Shown one piece after another: positions 13,081 to 25,550 of a DNA stretch of 64,000 bases. Where the stretch lies: positions 3,154,868-3,218,867 of the forward strand of contig VXAI01000039.1 in NCBI GenBank assembly GCA_013399305.1. The letters run 5' to 3'. How positions within the stretch are numbered: the stretch's first letter is position 1; each line of letters begins with the position of its first letter. The notes under the pieces are model-generated. The model was not told the origin of the DNA, made no database searches, and saw nothing but the letters and a program-made list of their open reading frames with translations. This DNA comes from Rostratula benghalensis. Lineage: Eukaryota > Chordata > Aves > Charadriiformes > Rostratulidae. The position numbers were made by a program, and so were the translations under genes.

Positions 13081-14238
13081 TCACAGAATCACAGAATATC
13101 AGGTATTGGAAGGGACCTTGAAAGATCATCTAGTCCAATCCCCCTGCCAGAGCAGGAACACCTAGATCAGGTCACACAGGAACATGTCCAGATGGGTTTT
13201 GAATGTCTCCAGAGAAGGAGACTCCACCACCTCTCCAGGCAGCCTGTTCCAGTGTTCTGTTACCCTCACCGTGAAAATTTTTTCCTCATATTTAAGTGGA
13301 ACCTCTTGTGTTCCAACTTGTACCCATTGCCCCTTGGTCCTATCATAGGCCGTCACTGAGAAGAGCCTGGCTCCATCCTCCTGGCACTCACCCTTTACAT
13401 ATTTATAAACATTAATGAGGTCACCCCTCAGTCTCCTCTTCTCCAAGCTAAAGAGACCCAGCTCCCTCAGCCTTTCCTCATGCGGGAGATGCTCCACTCC
13501 CTCATCTTTGTAGCCCTTCCCTGGACTCTCTCCAGCAGTTCCCTGTCCTTGAACTGAGGGGCCCAGAACTGGACACACTATTCCAGATGGGGTCTCACCA
13601 GGGCAGAGTAGAGGGGAAGGAGAACCTCTCTGGACCTACTGACCACAGCCCTTCTAATACACCCGCAGGATGCCATTGGCCTTCCTGGCCACCAGGGCAC
13701 AGTGCTGGTTCATGGTCATCCTGCTGTCTACCAGGACCCCCAGGTCCCTTTCTCCATCACTGCTCTCCAACAGTACAGTTCCCAACCTGTACTGGTACCT
13801 GCAGTTGTTTTTGCCCAGATGCAGGACTCTACACTTTTCCTTGTTAAATGTCATTAAATTTCTCTCTGCCCAGCTCTCCATCCTGTCCAGGTCTCTCTGG
13901 ATGGCAGCGCGGCCTTCTGGAGTGTCAGCCACTCCTCCCAGTTTTGTGTCATCAGCAAACTTGCTGATCATGCACTCTATTCCCTCATCCAAGCCATTGA
14001 TGAATATATTAAATAGTACTGGTCCCAGTACTGATCCCTGAGGGACTGCACTAGGTACAGAGATCCAACTAGACTCCATCCCATTGACCACCACTTTCTG
14101 TCTTCTATCCTTCAGCCAGTTCTTGATCCACCTTACTTCCCAATCGTCCACGCCACACTTCCTCAGTTTAGCCACGAGGATGCTGTGGGAGACCGTGTCA
14201 AATGCTTTACTGAAGTCAAGATAGATGACATCTACACA
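13081..14238 (-). mobile_element. CR1 LINE, 5'-truncated in RT, catalytic motifs retained
   Basis: Minus-strand frames cover RT domain A to the 3' end. The first (about 14238-13654) begins within [16 protein letters not shown] and runs through [50 protein letters not shown] and [19 protein letters not shown]. The second (about 13578-13162) holds [36 protein letters not shown] and a [10 protein letters not shown]-terminus. One shift or stop near 13600-13654 separates them. Both catalytic sites, the Asp of domain A and the FADD box, are unaltered, so this copy is better preserved than that at 2030. It lacks ORF1, the endonuclease and the RT N-terminus and cannot be autonomous. The 3' end at 13081 has the repeated ATTCTGTG terminus. 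Its C-terminus matches the short copy at 45819. Confidence 0.95.
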
Positions 14239-15300
14239 AAAGAATAGTCTGGCTTTATCCAACTACTGCTTTTTCTATGATTGCTGCTATTTTTCACAGT
14301 TGCTCTATGTTGATTTCTCTTGCTGTCCTGTGCAATAACATGGAATTACAGCCTCACAGAAAACATTTAATAAGGAAAGATGCTATGACTATAAATCCCA
14401 ACAATCAGATTTCTGCACAAATGAATATCTAGCTTTGTATATCTTCTTTAGACCCAGGATCAACTCTTTCCTGAGATGCTGTTCATGACATGAACAGCTA
14501 ATACATGAATAATAGAGTCAAAATAACAGTATAAATAACTCTCCTCCATAAGCAGACATAAAAACAAATGCAAAACCTAGCTGGAATGTGCCTCATTAAA
14601 ACTAGTTTTCTAAATCCTTTTAGAAATCCTTTAAACACACCAGCTATTTCCAAGATATGTTTTTCTTAGAGAGCTGCATGAGTTTATAAATCAGCCATTG
14701 CAAACAGATAGAAACAAAATGGTACTTCTTTGTACTTCTCATTGTCAACTGTGGTTTGTAACTTTTAGAGAAACACAGCAAATATTGTCAGTAGGGAAAT
14801 TTAGATTATCCACTACTAATCCAAACAATGCAGGAACATCCCTATGTTCCCCACTCACATTATCAGAGTTTTCAATCTCTCTTAAATACTCTTGCATCAA
14901 AATAGTGGAACCACCAATTTATGTTTAATTAAGCCCATGACTTACAGTAGCAGTGGGATTGCTTAGAAAGTAATAAATTGATCATGGAAAAATACTGAAG
15001 TTTTGAAATTTTTGGGAGACTCCATCTGGAGGTGATGGAGGAAGAAAGATGATGCACAAAAAGAGATGGGTAGGCCAGTCAGCTGAGAAATGAGACAGCT
15101 TCAAACCACACTTCTGCCTGACAGAAAGAAATAATTTGAACTTCATAGGAATGTTCCTGGTTAGTCTAAGGACTGGCAAATGCTTTGGTCAAAATTTTAA
15201 CCTGGACATGAGGAAATGTAGAAGTAAAATTTTCATCAGACCGATAGACTTTCATAAAATGCTTTGACAGCAATTTTGACACATATTTTATTCTGTGCTT

Positions 15301-15320
15301 CCCCCCCCCCCCAAAAAAAA
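15301..15320. repeat. Homopolymer C12 followed by A8
   Basis: A run of twelve C is followed directly by eight A. It is a low-complexity tract, prone to length error in sequencing. Confidence 0.9.
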
Positions 15321-17605
15321 TAATTATACTATTGAAATTTTGAACTGCCCAATGTAGATTGTACAAGTCTTTGATACTCTTTTGAAAAGATAACATTTTT
15401 AGTAAAGGAAAGCTGTTGGCTTATTTAAAAGGTATGTAATATCTATTGGCTTGACTTTTCTCTTTGATGCTTTTAGGTTTATAGCATTAGCCAAAATGAA
15501 TGAGATTATTTCTCACAGCTCTGTGCCTCTTTATAAAGGTCAGTGTTTAGTTACTGAAAATGTTGGAAAGAAGATACATGTGACATTTTAGGCTATTGAT
15601 CTGTTTATAATGTATCATAGAGGCCTCCAGTGCTTTAATTTCCTTACTAGCCCACGTTTAATGCTGCTGTCAAGGTGAGAAATAATGTTCTATATCTTTC
15701 CTGGATTTATCTGTCTATACCTACTGCCTGCATTTCACCACTTGACAAAGTTTTTTATTTTTGGACTCGGGCTAACTACTACTTGGGAGAGTAGTCAGTT
15801 GGCCTGTAGCCCTTTTTACTTCATCTTTCATGCCGCAAAGAATTTAGCACCATATCAGCTATGGTATTATCTAGTACATGCTTACTGTGGAGAGATGAGA
15901 TGCTGAAAATAATGTGAAAAATTAAATATTCATTGACTTGAAGGTTAATTTGACTAAAAGTGCATGTGTGTAGGAGTAGTATGCTTGCAAGCTCTATAGT
16001 AAGTAGGTTTTCAAATTATATAAGTGACAGGCTGATTTCAGAGTTATAACTTTTCATCTTGATGACCGACAATGGAAATGGAAATGAATATATGAAAAAA
16101 AGAAGTTCTTGCTAATACACTGTCTCACTTATGCTAATAGAGCAAACCCATACAATCCATGGAGCAAATTCATAACAATGGAGCTAATCCATATTTACAT
16201 AATATACCTGGGATCAGGGTGAGGCTTTTACTAATCTGATCCTTAGCATCTACACCAAGTGTTCCTATGTGCCTGGGATAAAAGGCTGAATTTGTGTTTG
16301 TTTGAGTTCCACAGTACAGTCCTGGCAGTAAGAAAGCAGAATGGTGCATTCAAAAGATATTTGTATTGCTTGTCATTCAGAATTTGCACTGTGGGGTAGA
16401 AAGCTGCTTCAGTGGGAAAGACAGAACAATATTCTGAACATGAATTAGAAATTAAACCTTAACATTACACTATATTGAGACTCCAGACACAGGAATGGGA
16501 ATGAAAATCTTGTGGTTTGGGCTGGGCTGTTTTACCTCAAAGCAACATTAAAGCAAAAAGAAATATCAAAACACAGTACCATGTGTTGCCAGATGAATAA
16601 AAAGAGAAGTGGCTTCCACAGGGAGAAACCTGCAAGCCCACAGAATAAAACAACTAAGCAAGCCTTTAAATTTTGGTCTCAGCCGCACTGGTGATGCTAG
16701 TGAATTAGAGATTAGGATACAGCTGCTGGTTTTCCCAGACTGCTCTTGGGTTTGGGAACTGTTCAGAATATTTTTTAATAAGATCACTACTGTTGGTCTA
16801 AGGGAGTTGGAATTTTTTTCTGTTCCTCTGCACTATCTTTTAGCATATTTAAAAAATGTGGTCAGGAGATTAAAAATAGATCTTCTAACACCGAAATATA
16901 TTGGTTACTTTAGGCTTGGATATCTCACTTTTGTTTATCTTTCTGCCTAGGACAGGATTTGATTTGTTTTAAAAGGCCATTTCATTTTATAGGCTATGTA
17001 ATCTTGTGCGCTTGTATTTTCACCGCTGACACTTCTGACACAGCCCACTCATCATTAGAAGTCACTGCTTACTTTAAAATACTGTTCTCCTTAGTATGGG
17101 AGGTGTTGGCTCCACTTCTCCACAGCGGTTACCTAAGGCTGCTGAATGCCTTCTCTGTACAGTGCCCAATTATGTGCTGCTTGGGTCAATTAATGGCTGA
17201 TGTGCTTTCACTAGATAGTGCTCTCATAGTTACACATTGAGTATTCCTATGTGTGCTTCTGAGGTGTTCTGTAAAAAAAAAAAAAATTAAAAATCTGAGC
17301 AAAATTTCAGCCTTTTGAAAGTTTTTCACGTGTCATATAGTTTAGCCTTTGTATTACATGCCCTCTGAAATAAACGTATGAGTTGAACTTAATAAAATAT
17401 CTTTAAGTTTCTGCCAAAATGTTAACAGTGAAGTCTGTTTCTTCCTTTCTCTTGGTGTCTGAATCTGTTTTCTTGTATGTGGATACATGCATAAGACTTT
17501 ATGTATTAATTAAAAATGCAGGTCATCCTTTCTGTTTTACAAGTGACTCTTTAACATGAATTCAGAATGGAGAAAGGAATTAAAATTACAATGAACTGAA
17601 AGATT

Positions 17606-17657
17606 TTAAATTAAAATGAAAATTAACAAAAAAATTAAATTAAAATGAAAATTAACA
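17606..17657. repeat. Two-copy 29-base AT-rich tandem repeat
   Basis: The 23-base word TTAAATTAAAATGAAAATTA(ACA) occurs at 17606-17628 and again at 17635-17657 without a mismatch, giving a 29-base period. This looks like a recent local duplication. Confidence 0.85.
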
Positions 17658-19710
17658 TGAAGAACAAATAAGCTTCACTTGAGCTTACAATGAAGAACCG
17701 TGCTTGTTTTCATCGGCCTCAGTTGTATTGCTCTCAGGATAAAGTGGGATGATATGACTTTTTTACATTCTTCTTTCCTCTAATTTTACTGTTCAGTGCA
17801 GGATCAGGCCCAGTGTTAGTTTCAGGACCTAATGTTCCTAGTCTGGAGGAAGACGTGAACAAAACAGAACAACACAGAAATGGAGACTATTCTTAAGAGC
17901 AAAAGTCAAGGCAATAATAAATGTTTTAGGAAACTATGAACACAAATGGAGAGTGAATCCATTTTATAATGCAAAAACGTAAGGCTTGCTGTCAATGAAC
18001 CAGCAACCTGCTTAGGGTGTTGTAAAACAATGTAAGAGAAGAGTGATTTTCTGAAGTGCGAGTACCTCAACAGAGGTCACAAGCTTTTTCAAGCTGTAAC
18101 CTCCCCAGGAGGAGCTGGGGGCTGTGTGAAAGTGGACACAGTGAAGCTGCTGCAGTGTTTCCTGTAACAGAAAACAGTGAAACTGCTGGCAGCTGGGCCA
18201 AGCTGTGTGGAAGGAATTGCACACGCACCATTTATTGCAGTGTCAACCACACAGCCAGGAGAAGGCACTTCTCACTCCATGGGAAGACCAAGTTATGTCC
18301 AAAAATAAAACATGAAGCTGATTGAATGCTATCACAATTATCACTTGCACTTTGAAATTGTGCTCGACCTAAGTACAGAATATTTGGTGAAACTGCTCTA
18401 AAGCTTTTGATGCTTTTAGACAGAAGCACAGCAACAGACTGTGAAGAAAGGTTAAAAGTGACACAAACATGGACAACATAAATGGAAGCTTCTGTATAGT
18501 CCAGTGCCTGCTTTGCTTGGAAGGAGTATGAATATGCAAAATGCAGAGATTATGGTGCCCACGCAAACAAGAGGACAACAGATCATGCTCTAATGTTGAG
18601 CAACTGGAGGGAAAATGAGAGATCATCTGGTACTTCTGGGTTTTATTTGCCTGTTTCTTTTCTAGTGTAGCTTGCTCTGGCGTAATTTGAAAACACAATG
18701 TATTTGTCTCTTTCCTGCTTGCTTTGCATCTCTGGACCACACTATTTGAAAAGGTAAATTAGTTTCCTTCTGTCATTTTGTGGTTTATTGTGAGAGAACC
18801 AGCCCATGATAAATTCTCTTGCTTTGCTGCAGTATTTGCAGCCAGAATATTCTACGTTCCACTGAATGAAGAGGTAAAAAATGTTAGGTCTGTCTCTTCC
18901 ACTGCCAATTATCTCAATATCAATTTAAAACAGATTGTCTCCATTACAAAACATTACTTTAGAGAATATCATTGGCACTGCATTGCAAGTGTATACTTTT
19001 TATTATTTTCTTTTTTTCTTCAAGTGGTGGAGTAAAACAGAGGAATGATCTTTATGTCTTGGACATTAGGGACATTAGGGATTTAAAAGTACTGACTACA
19101 GTAAACAACGGTCCTACATGTAATATGCATAAATGGACACACCCACCCCCTCCCATCCAAATGCCTTGTGAGAGGGTAATAGATACACTCCTAACCTGGA
19201 GTTTTACAGTGCCTTTTCCCTCATTACAGTATTACTGATGGAAATGGAACCTTGTTAGACTTTAATGAGAACATATTTCCTATCTGCCAATTTCAAAAAA
19301 ATCTTTTCCACACCTGCAGTGAACACTCTTTAGAAATCACATGAAAGGACAGTTTTAGATTGAGATACCAGTTAACATGCAGAAGGTGCTGTGAACTGAA
19401 GCTAAATAATCCTGAAAAAGTCACAACTCTTCTCTATACCTCCCCAACAGGAAAGCAGAAACAAGTTTGCAAACTTCATTAAGTGTTTTGTATTTATATT
19501 TGGCTTTTCAAAACTGATCCAGCCATACTTTCCCAGACATACTGACAAACAGATAATTAAATCTGAAGAGAGTTTCTTCCTAGATGGTGAATGATTCATG
19601 CTGTGTAAAACCTTTGACATGCATTCAGCACTTTTGCTCATTTTTTTATTGCAGTTGAAATTGCCTGGTTTATCAGCAGGGTATAGTATATGAAACAGAA
19701 CAAGAAAGGA

Positions 19711-19733
19711 TTTCCTTTCTTGTAGAAAGGAAA
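19711..19733. repeat. Perfect 10-bp inverted repeat with 3-base loop
   Basis: TTTCCTTTCT at 19711-19720 is the exact reverse complement of 19724-19733, with TGT between. It is purine/pyrimidine skewed and probably a chance hairpin; no function is inferred. Confidence 0.8.
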
Positions 19734-21423
19734 ATAGTTTAGAATATAGTCTGTGCTCACCCTTTGCTTTGATTAGACACCAGAGATCTCCATGTACATT
19801 TCAAAGCTAGGAAGATGAGTTTTCAAAGTAAAAGTATCCTAAATGGCATTAAAGGAAGTGATGGCAGTGAGGATACAGAAGAAATTAGATAGAAAGGTAG
19901 ATAGAAGGAGAATAAAGAGATTTTTTGTGTGAGTCTGAGTGAGAGAAACTCTGTAGTTCTCAGAGGAGGGAGAACTTAAGTAGAGTTTGTTCTTTTCTGG
20001 CAAACCTCTTTTTAAATTCGTGGTCTGGATAAAGAAATATGCCTTCTAAGAAGTAATTAATATCTTTTATTAACTTCACGTCTCAGAACAAGACAGTAAT
20101 TTTGTTTGAAATTCACTGCCAGAAGATAAATTAGCATGATTGAACTGGGAAACGTGAAAGCCATAATTCACATGCTTTATTCAGGTAATTATTTAAATTA
20201 TAGAAAAGCAAAAGAGGAGGACATACATTTTAATATATCACAGAATAACCATGAGTCAGAAAAGTATGCAAAACTCAAAAAGAAATGTCTGCAAATTAAC
20301 AATTTGGAGTTCTTTCCCTGGAGATAAAAAACACTATATATAATCTGTGGGCTACTGGTGATGCAGGCTAATAAATACTGGCAAAAGGTGGTAAAAATTC
20401 CAACTCTTCTTTTTTGTTATTTTAAAGACCATTTTTAATAGAGATGATTGAAAGTCATCATTGAAATTCATTTCAAGAACCTTTCTGAGACAGAGCGCAA
20501 AGAGGAATTTTCAAAGTATCAAAACAAGGGGAAATCTACAACTCTTACATTTCTTTAAAAATTATGAAATTCTATTTTTAAAAAAAAAAAAGAGGAAATG
20601 AAGCTGTGTGGAACTCCAAAGTTTATTGCTTGTTATATCCCATTAGACTGATTTTTAGTCTTTTTTTCACTTTTGGTATGCTGAAATGCTCTTTTAAAGT
20701 TTTTTTTGAAGTGTTTAGAAAAAGAAAACTCAAACAAAAACTGAAATGGCAAATAAAAGAGGAATATATAGGAAAAGAAAACTGGGGGTTTGGGGTTTTG
20801 CAGAATTGAATAAGTCTGGTTTAGACATAGAAATTTTCTGTGCAACTTTATATCATACACAAAATGAGTGAGACCTCACTTAAAGCTTTAATGTCCTGAG
20901 GAACTTCCTATAACTGTTTTGTCTTGTTGATGTTTTTAAACATTAATATTTTCTTGCAATAAATAAAAAACCCACCAAACTTCAAAACCTACAAGAATCA
21001 ATGCAGGTGAATTTCCATGGGGTTAAACTACTTGCTTGTGGTAGTGTCAAAAAATCCACGATTGAGCCATAATGGTGAACTTGTCCCAGTTCCATTTGCT
21101 CCACGTGGGCAGTGTTATAATTCTACCACTCCCACTGTACATGAGAAATCAGTTTCAGGACCAATTAAGAGAAGGACAGACTGTTATGAAATCCTTCCTA
21201 ATCCCTGCAAGTATATGGCATGACATGGGATTACCATTACCCTCATCTTGTTTTACATAGATAATAATTTCACAGTTGTCAGAGCAGTATTTAGTTGATT
21301 TAAAAATTCACTGCAAATTGATAATAATAATTTTACATAATAATAGCAACCTCTGTTATGGTTTGGCTAATATGATATGAATTTAGTGCTATCACGTGTA
21401 CACTGAGTTTAAGAATATTGTAA

Positions 21424-21908
21424 ATCACAGAATTACAAAATGATATGGAGTTGGAAGGGACCTCTGGAGATCATCTTGTCATACTCCCTCATCCTTTCCT
21501 CATAAGAGAAATGCTCCAGTCCTCCAATCATCCTTCCTGAACTGGGGTGCCCAGACCTGGACACAAATACTCCAGACGGTGCCTCAACTGGACAGAGTAG
21601 AGGGGCAGGGTGACCTCCCTTGACCTGCTGGTCACACTCTTCTTGATGCACCCCAGGATGCCATTGGCCTTCTTGGCCACAAGGGCACATTGCTGGCTCA
21701 TGGTTGTTCTGTTGTCCACCAGGACTGCCAGGTCTTTTTCCACAGAGCTGCTCTCCAGCAGGTCAGTTCCCAACCTATACCAGTACTTGGGGTTGTTCTT
21801 GCCCAGATGCAGGACTCTACGCTTGTCCTTGTTGAATTTCATCACATTCTTTTCTGCCCAGCTCTCCAGCCTGTCCAGGTCTGGCTGTATGCCAGCAAAG
21901 TCTTCTGG
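21424..21908 (-). mobile_element. CR1 LINE fragment with internal deletion
   Basis: A minus-strand frame (about 21908-21528) reads PEDFAGIQPDLDRLESWAEK, NVMKFNKDK, LHLGKNNP, KDLAVLVDNRTTMSQQCA, IKKSVTSRSREV and YSVQLRHRLEYLCPG: CR1 ORF2 after the RT catalytic box. Near 21485 it jumps from the EERMRE block directly to MISRGPFQ in the 3' UTR. About 310 bases present in the copy at 2030 (its 3015-3325) are missing, including the NRLPREVV block. The terminus at 21424 is the usual ATTCTGTGATTT type. The IKK-VTSRSREV block places it with the copies at 2030 and 47654. The 5' truncation abuts a different GC-richer block. Confidence 0.93.
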
Positions 21909-22350
21909 CATGGCAATGGTGTGTCAAAGTCTGGGGTTCAGACTTTGTTCCCAGCTAAGGGTTCCAGACAAAAGACAGGAGTAAAGAGTGTGAGGTTGAG
22001 AAGTGATTTTTTGATGATTCCCTCTGAAGTGGGATTATGGTCAAAGAGAGTTTTGTGAGATGTAAGCCTCAGGCAGCTCCTGGAGCCTCATCCATCCCCA
22101 AGGCTGGGCCTTCCTGGAAAATGCACCAGAGATAGATGAAGTGTCTCTTTATCCCTCCTTTTCTCCAAAAGGACTGTTTTTGGGTGGCCTTTTCCCCCTT
22201 GGGTACCTTTTTGGTACGGAAAACTCAGCAATAGATTCTTCTGAACAATCACCTCCTGCCTTCTATGCTTGTGGCATCTCAGCCATTGTTTTAAAGGACG
22301 CTGTTGAAATGCCCCCACTGGTTAGGCTTAATAGCTGGCTCTAAACAAAT
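21909..22350. mobile_element. Possible solo LTR or ERV fragment
   Basis: Directly beside the CR1 5' truncation lies about 440 bases of GC-richer sequence. It begins near a TGTGTCAAAGTCTGG word (21920) and includes CTCAGGCAGCTCCTGGAGCC, T-rich and CCTTTTCCCCCTTGGG stretches unlike the AT-rich flanks. The composition and the TG start recall avian ERV LTRs. I cannot find a matching CA end or a target duplication, so this is tentative. Confidence 0.28.
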
Positions 22351-22914
22351 CTATTTATGCTGTACATCTGATGTGCTTCTTTTTGGAAGACATCTTACAC
22401 ATATGCATAAGATTAACTACTGTAATTTTGTTATAAGCTTAGTAGTAGCTTCAGAAGATATTTGATCTTTGAATGCATGAGCAAAATGAATGCAGCCTCT
22501 TAAGGATATTATAGAAGCAGTGTCCATAAAGTTGATAAACAAGCACATCTGGTGATGATGTTGTTTGCAGATGAATTCCCCTACCTGCTACAACAGTTCC
22601 CACTGCTGAAATGCTATTATTTATCTCTTTTGAGATACAGAGCTTTGTACTCTATTATGTGTATGAGTTTGTGTAATGACAGTTGGTCTGCTCACAGGGT
22701 CTCAAGAAGCCTCTCTGTTCTAAAATGGTTGGAAATCTATGTTAAAGCAAACTTACAGAACATAAATGTTTCACTTTCATAGTTATGTCCACAATATATT
22801 TGTTTCTTTGCTGCCTAAAGGGAAAACTAACAAAAATGTATGTAACAGGAGGAGACCATTGATTACATGTAGGTCTATCGCTATCTACATATGATTATCT
22901 ATTGAGTAAAACAT

Positions 22915-22970
22915 TATTGTTGTTGAAGTTGTTGTTATTCTTATTATTATTATCATCACCACCAGGCTTT
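22915..22970. repeat. TTG/ATT/CAC-type trinucleotide-rich tract
   Basis: Interrupted runs of TTG, then TTA/ATT, then ATC and ACC triplets form a degenerate microsatellite. Confidence 0.75.
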
Positions 22971-25521
22971 TTTTGCCAGGAGTAAAATTAATTCTGAATA
23001 CTAAAAACTTCCTCTTGGATAAAGGTATGAATTGAATGCTGTAGGTGATCAGTAAGGAATAAAAGTCATCCCTTTACTGATACAATAGGAGAGGAGAAAG
23101 ATAGGACCATCACCGTAAGTGGTGATGGGGGCAAATCACACTTTATATTCTGAGAAGTCTATCCTCTTATTTGGTGGAAAGAAAAGAATAGGCTTGTAGT
23201 AGAATTACATCAAACCCTAATTTACAATGAGTCTTCTGTTGAGAAAATAGACAGGAGATAGAAGACATAAGCACACTAAAAAGTGAAAGATTTTGAGGGC
23301 AGCTGACAGGAGCCTGTTTTTTCACAACCCTACCTTAGTAGGGAGTACAGTTCTGTGCACTAGGAGTCTGAGAAGCGGACATAAAATGATACTGCTAACA
23401 AGAAATAGACTAGTGATTCCAAACCACTTTAATGTTATGTACTATTACATAGAATGGGAAGAAATTATATAATCAAGGCAGTGACACACTGAGAAGGAAG
23501 AGTGGGCATTTCTAATATTTCTGATTCTGGGATTTATTAATGCTGAAATAAGGAAAAAGTAGTGGATGTCACAGGTAGAATGTTTTGATAAAATGTTTTT
23601 GTACGTTAGGTTGTGAATTTTTCAAAGCCAATTTTTCTTCCACAGAAAGCATACAGATTGATTTTCTACTCCCAGTAATACCTAACCCCATCACTAGGGT
23701 ATTGCAGGGTTCATAATCTACGGTCACTTATATGACTATGGTTTAGTTGGCAGTGGCATTTTTGGATTTTCATTTTTCATAAAACTGTTGGGGGTTCTCA
23801 TTTTCATGTTTATAAAGATCAACAAAGAGCTTTGAATTCTCACAGGACCCAAACTTTAAATATGTTTCCAAAAGCTTCTCTATTATTTCTTGGCTTTGCC
23901 CCAGTGAACGCGATGGATATTATCACAACTGATGCCAGATTCAAATAAAGGAAAGCATGTGGTAAATCCAGTTCAAACATGTAATTCTAAACACTGTTTG
24001 AGTGTAGCCCTGAGGTTTCTGGATTACTTGACTTTAAATCCTATGTTTTAAAAATATTTTCAAATGTCTGGAAGAGTAATACTAAACAGAGAGTTCATCT
24101 TCATTCTCTTTTATTTTTAATGCATTCAGCTTTCTGTATAGCAAAAAGTCATGCTGATTCAATAACTACATAACCTTAGTATTGTCTCTAAATGCTAAAA
24201 GAAAATAAAACCTCCTTTCTCTCCACTGAAAATATGGCAATACATTTAAGAATCCAAACAAGATGAACCTGGCAAACTTTGCAGTTCAGGAATGGGGAGA
24301 ATTCACTGGGTGCTTATGTTTCATTCTCAGATTCTGGCATGTCTTCTAATTACAAAACATGATTCAAATCTTCCAGTTGCTGTCAAATGGAGTAAGTCCG
24401 GCCTTGCTAATTTATACGAGGCTGAAGTTTTATCCTAGGGATGAGTCTACATTGTTCTGGGCTGTGTCATGTAGAACAGTTCTAGGTTGGGAAGCAGCAG
24501 AGTTATTTAGTTCAGACCCCTGGCTGATGAAGTCCTAGCTTTTCAGGGCTGGATCTTTTTAGATGGCATGGCAGCATCTCCCAGAGACATAGTCAGTATT
24601 TTCATGATGTTTGTCATGGACAGCAAAGAATATTAGAGTTATGTAACAAAGCTTGTGCACTTACTTTGCACAACCTGTAAAAATATGTAATTTAAGCTAC
24701 ACTAGAGTGTTATTTTTGTGCTGGTCAGCCTGTGAAACAGAAGATGCCAAGTAACTCTTTCACTTAGGAATTTCACTCACTTGTCTGGGCTTCATGACCC
24801 CTGCCAGAGGGGTAGCAATGATGGAATTTTTGATTTAAATGAAGGTTGGCATCCTTTTATATTTTAACTTCTCATCCCATCTACAAGAGATGTCTTTCAA
24901 GTTGTTTAAGTTAGCTAGAATCACACAAAATCAGCTCATTGCAGACCGAGCTGGAGATTTTGTCATAAAGCAAACACACAATTTTTTAGTATGTCAAAAA
25001 TCTGTTTTAATTTTTTTCCAAAAATTCTAAGTCAAACCAAAAGAGAAGGAAGCCAACAGGCACTACACTCTTGACAAACAAACTGCTCCAATGTTTTTGG
25101 CTAATATTTCTTTAAAAACGTGAATAAAACCAGCAAGGGGTAATGTCATCCAACTCTGGAATGGAAAGGGAACCTAAAGAGACTAATAAGTAATCAATAG
25201 CTTTTTTTAATATACATACATTTGTATATGTATACACATGTCTGTATGTGTTGTTTTCTTAAAAGAATTTTTGTGTTTCACTGACAAGTGCCATCAAGAT
25301 GACCCATGGTAGCTTTGACAGAGTGAGACGACTTGAGGATTAGCACTGTCAAATATATAGAGTCAATCAGCCACACTTCCTATCCATTGGAAATAAAGAT
25401 GCCAGTTCAAATGAAAGGCAAAACACATTTTAGCACTTTCCCCTTTGACCATCTCAGAATAGAGCTTCTACTATAACCAGCAGCTTCAGCAGTTTCTCAT
25501 TCTGCTGCTGCAGGCTGTGCT

Positions 25522-25550
25522 GTAATTAACGAAGTAATTAACAGCATATG
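25522..25550 (+). promoter_or_regulatory. Paired TAATTA sites with an adjacent E-box-like hexamer
   Basis: GTAATTAAC occurs twice, at 25522-25530 and 25534-25542, exactly 12 bases apart centre to centre, followed by CATATG at 25545-25550. Spaced TAATTA cores are bound by homeodomain proteins and CATATG fits the CANNTG E-box rule. A regulatory role is inference only. Confidence 0.25.

Larger units (their letters stand above)
14239..21423. other. Unique non-coding DNA, about 7.2 kb
   Basis: No gene or clear interspersed repeat is recognised. Small structures are a C12-A8 run at 15301-15320, a 29-base tandem duplication at 17606-17657 and a perfect 10-bp hairpin at 19711-19733. The block at about 15400-15690 has the look of slowly evolving non-coding sequence but this cannot be tested here. 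Open frames of 60-123 codons lack similarity. Confidence 0.55.

Noticed and set aside
19055..19085. Telomere-like repeat (ACATTAGGG twice)
   Set aside because: The unit is not TTAGGG in register and there are only two copies.
20125..20400. Possible ancient LINE tail (AAATTCACTGCCAGAAGAT)
   Set aside because: About 15 of 19 bases fit the GAACTCATTGCCACAAGAT-type word but nothing downstream can be followed with confidence.
24470..24640. Possible old CR1 3' end (GAACAGTTCTAGGTTGGGAA, then AGTTCAGACCCCTGG)
   Set aside because: Only two short words resemble the CR1 tail, and the following sequence does not keep the order of the element.
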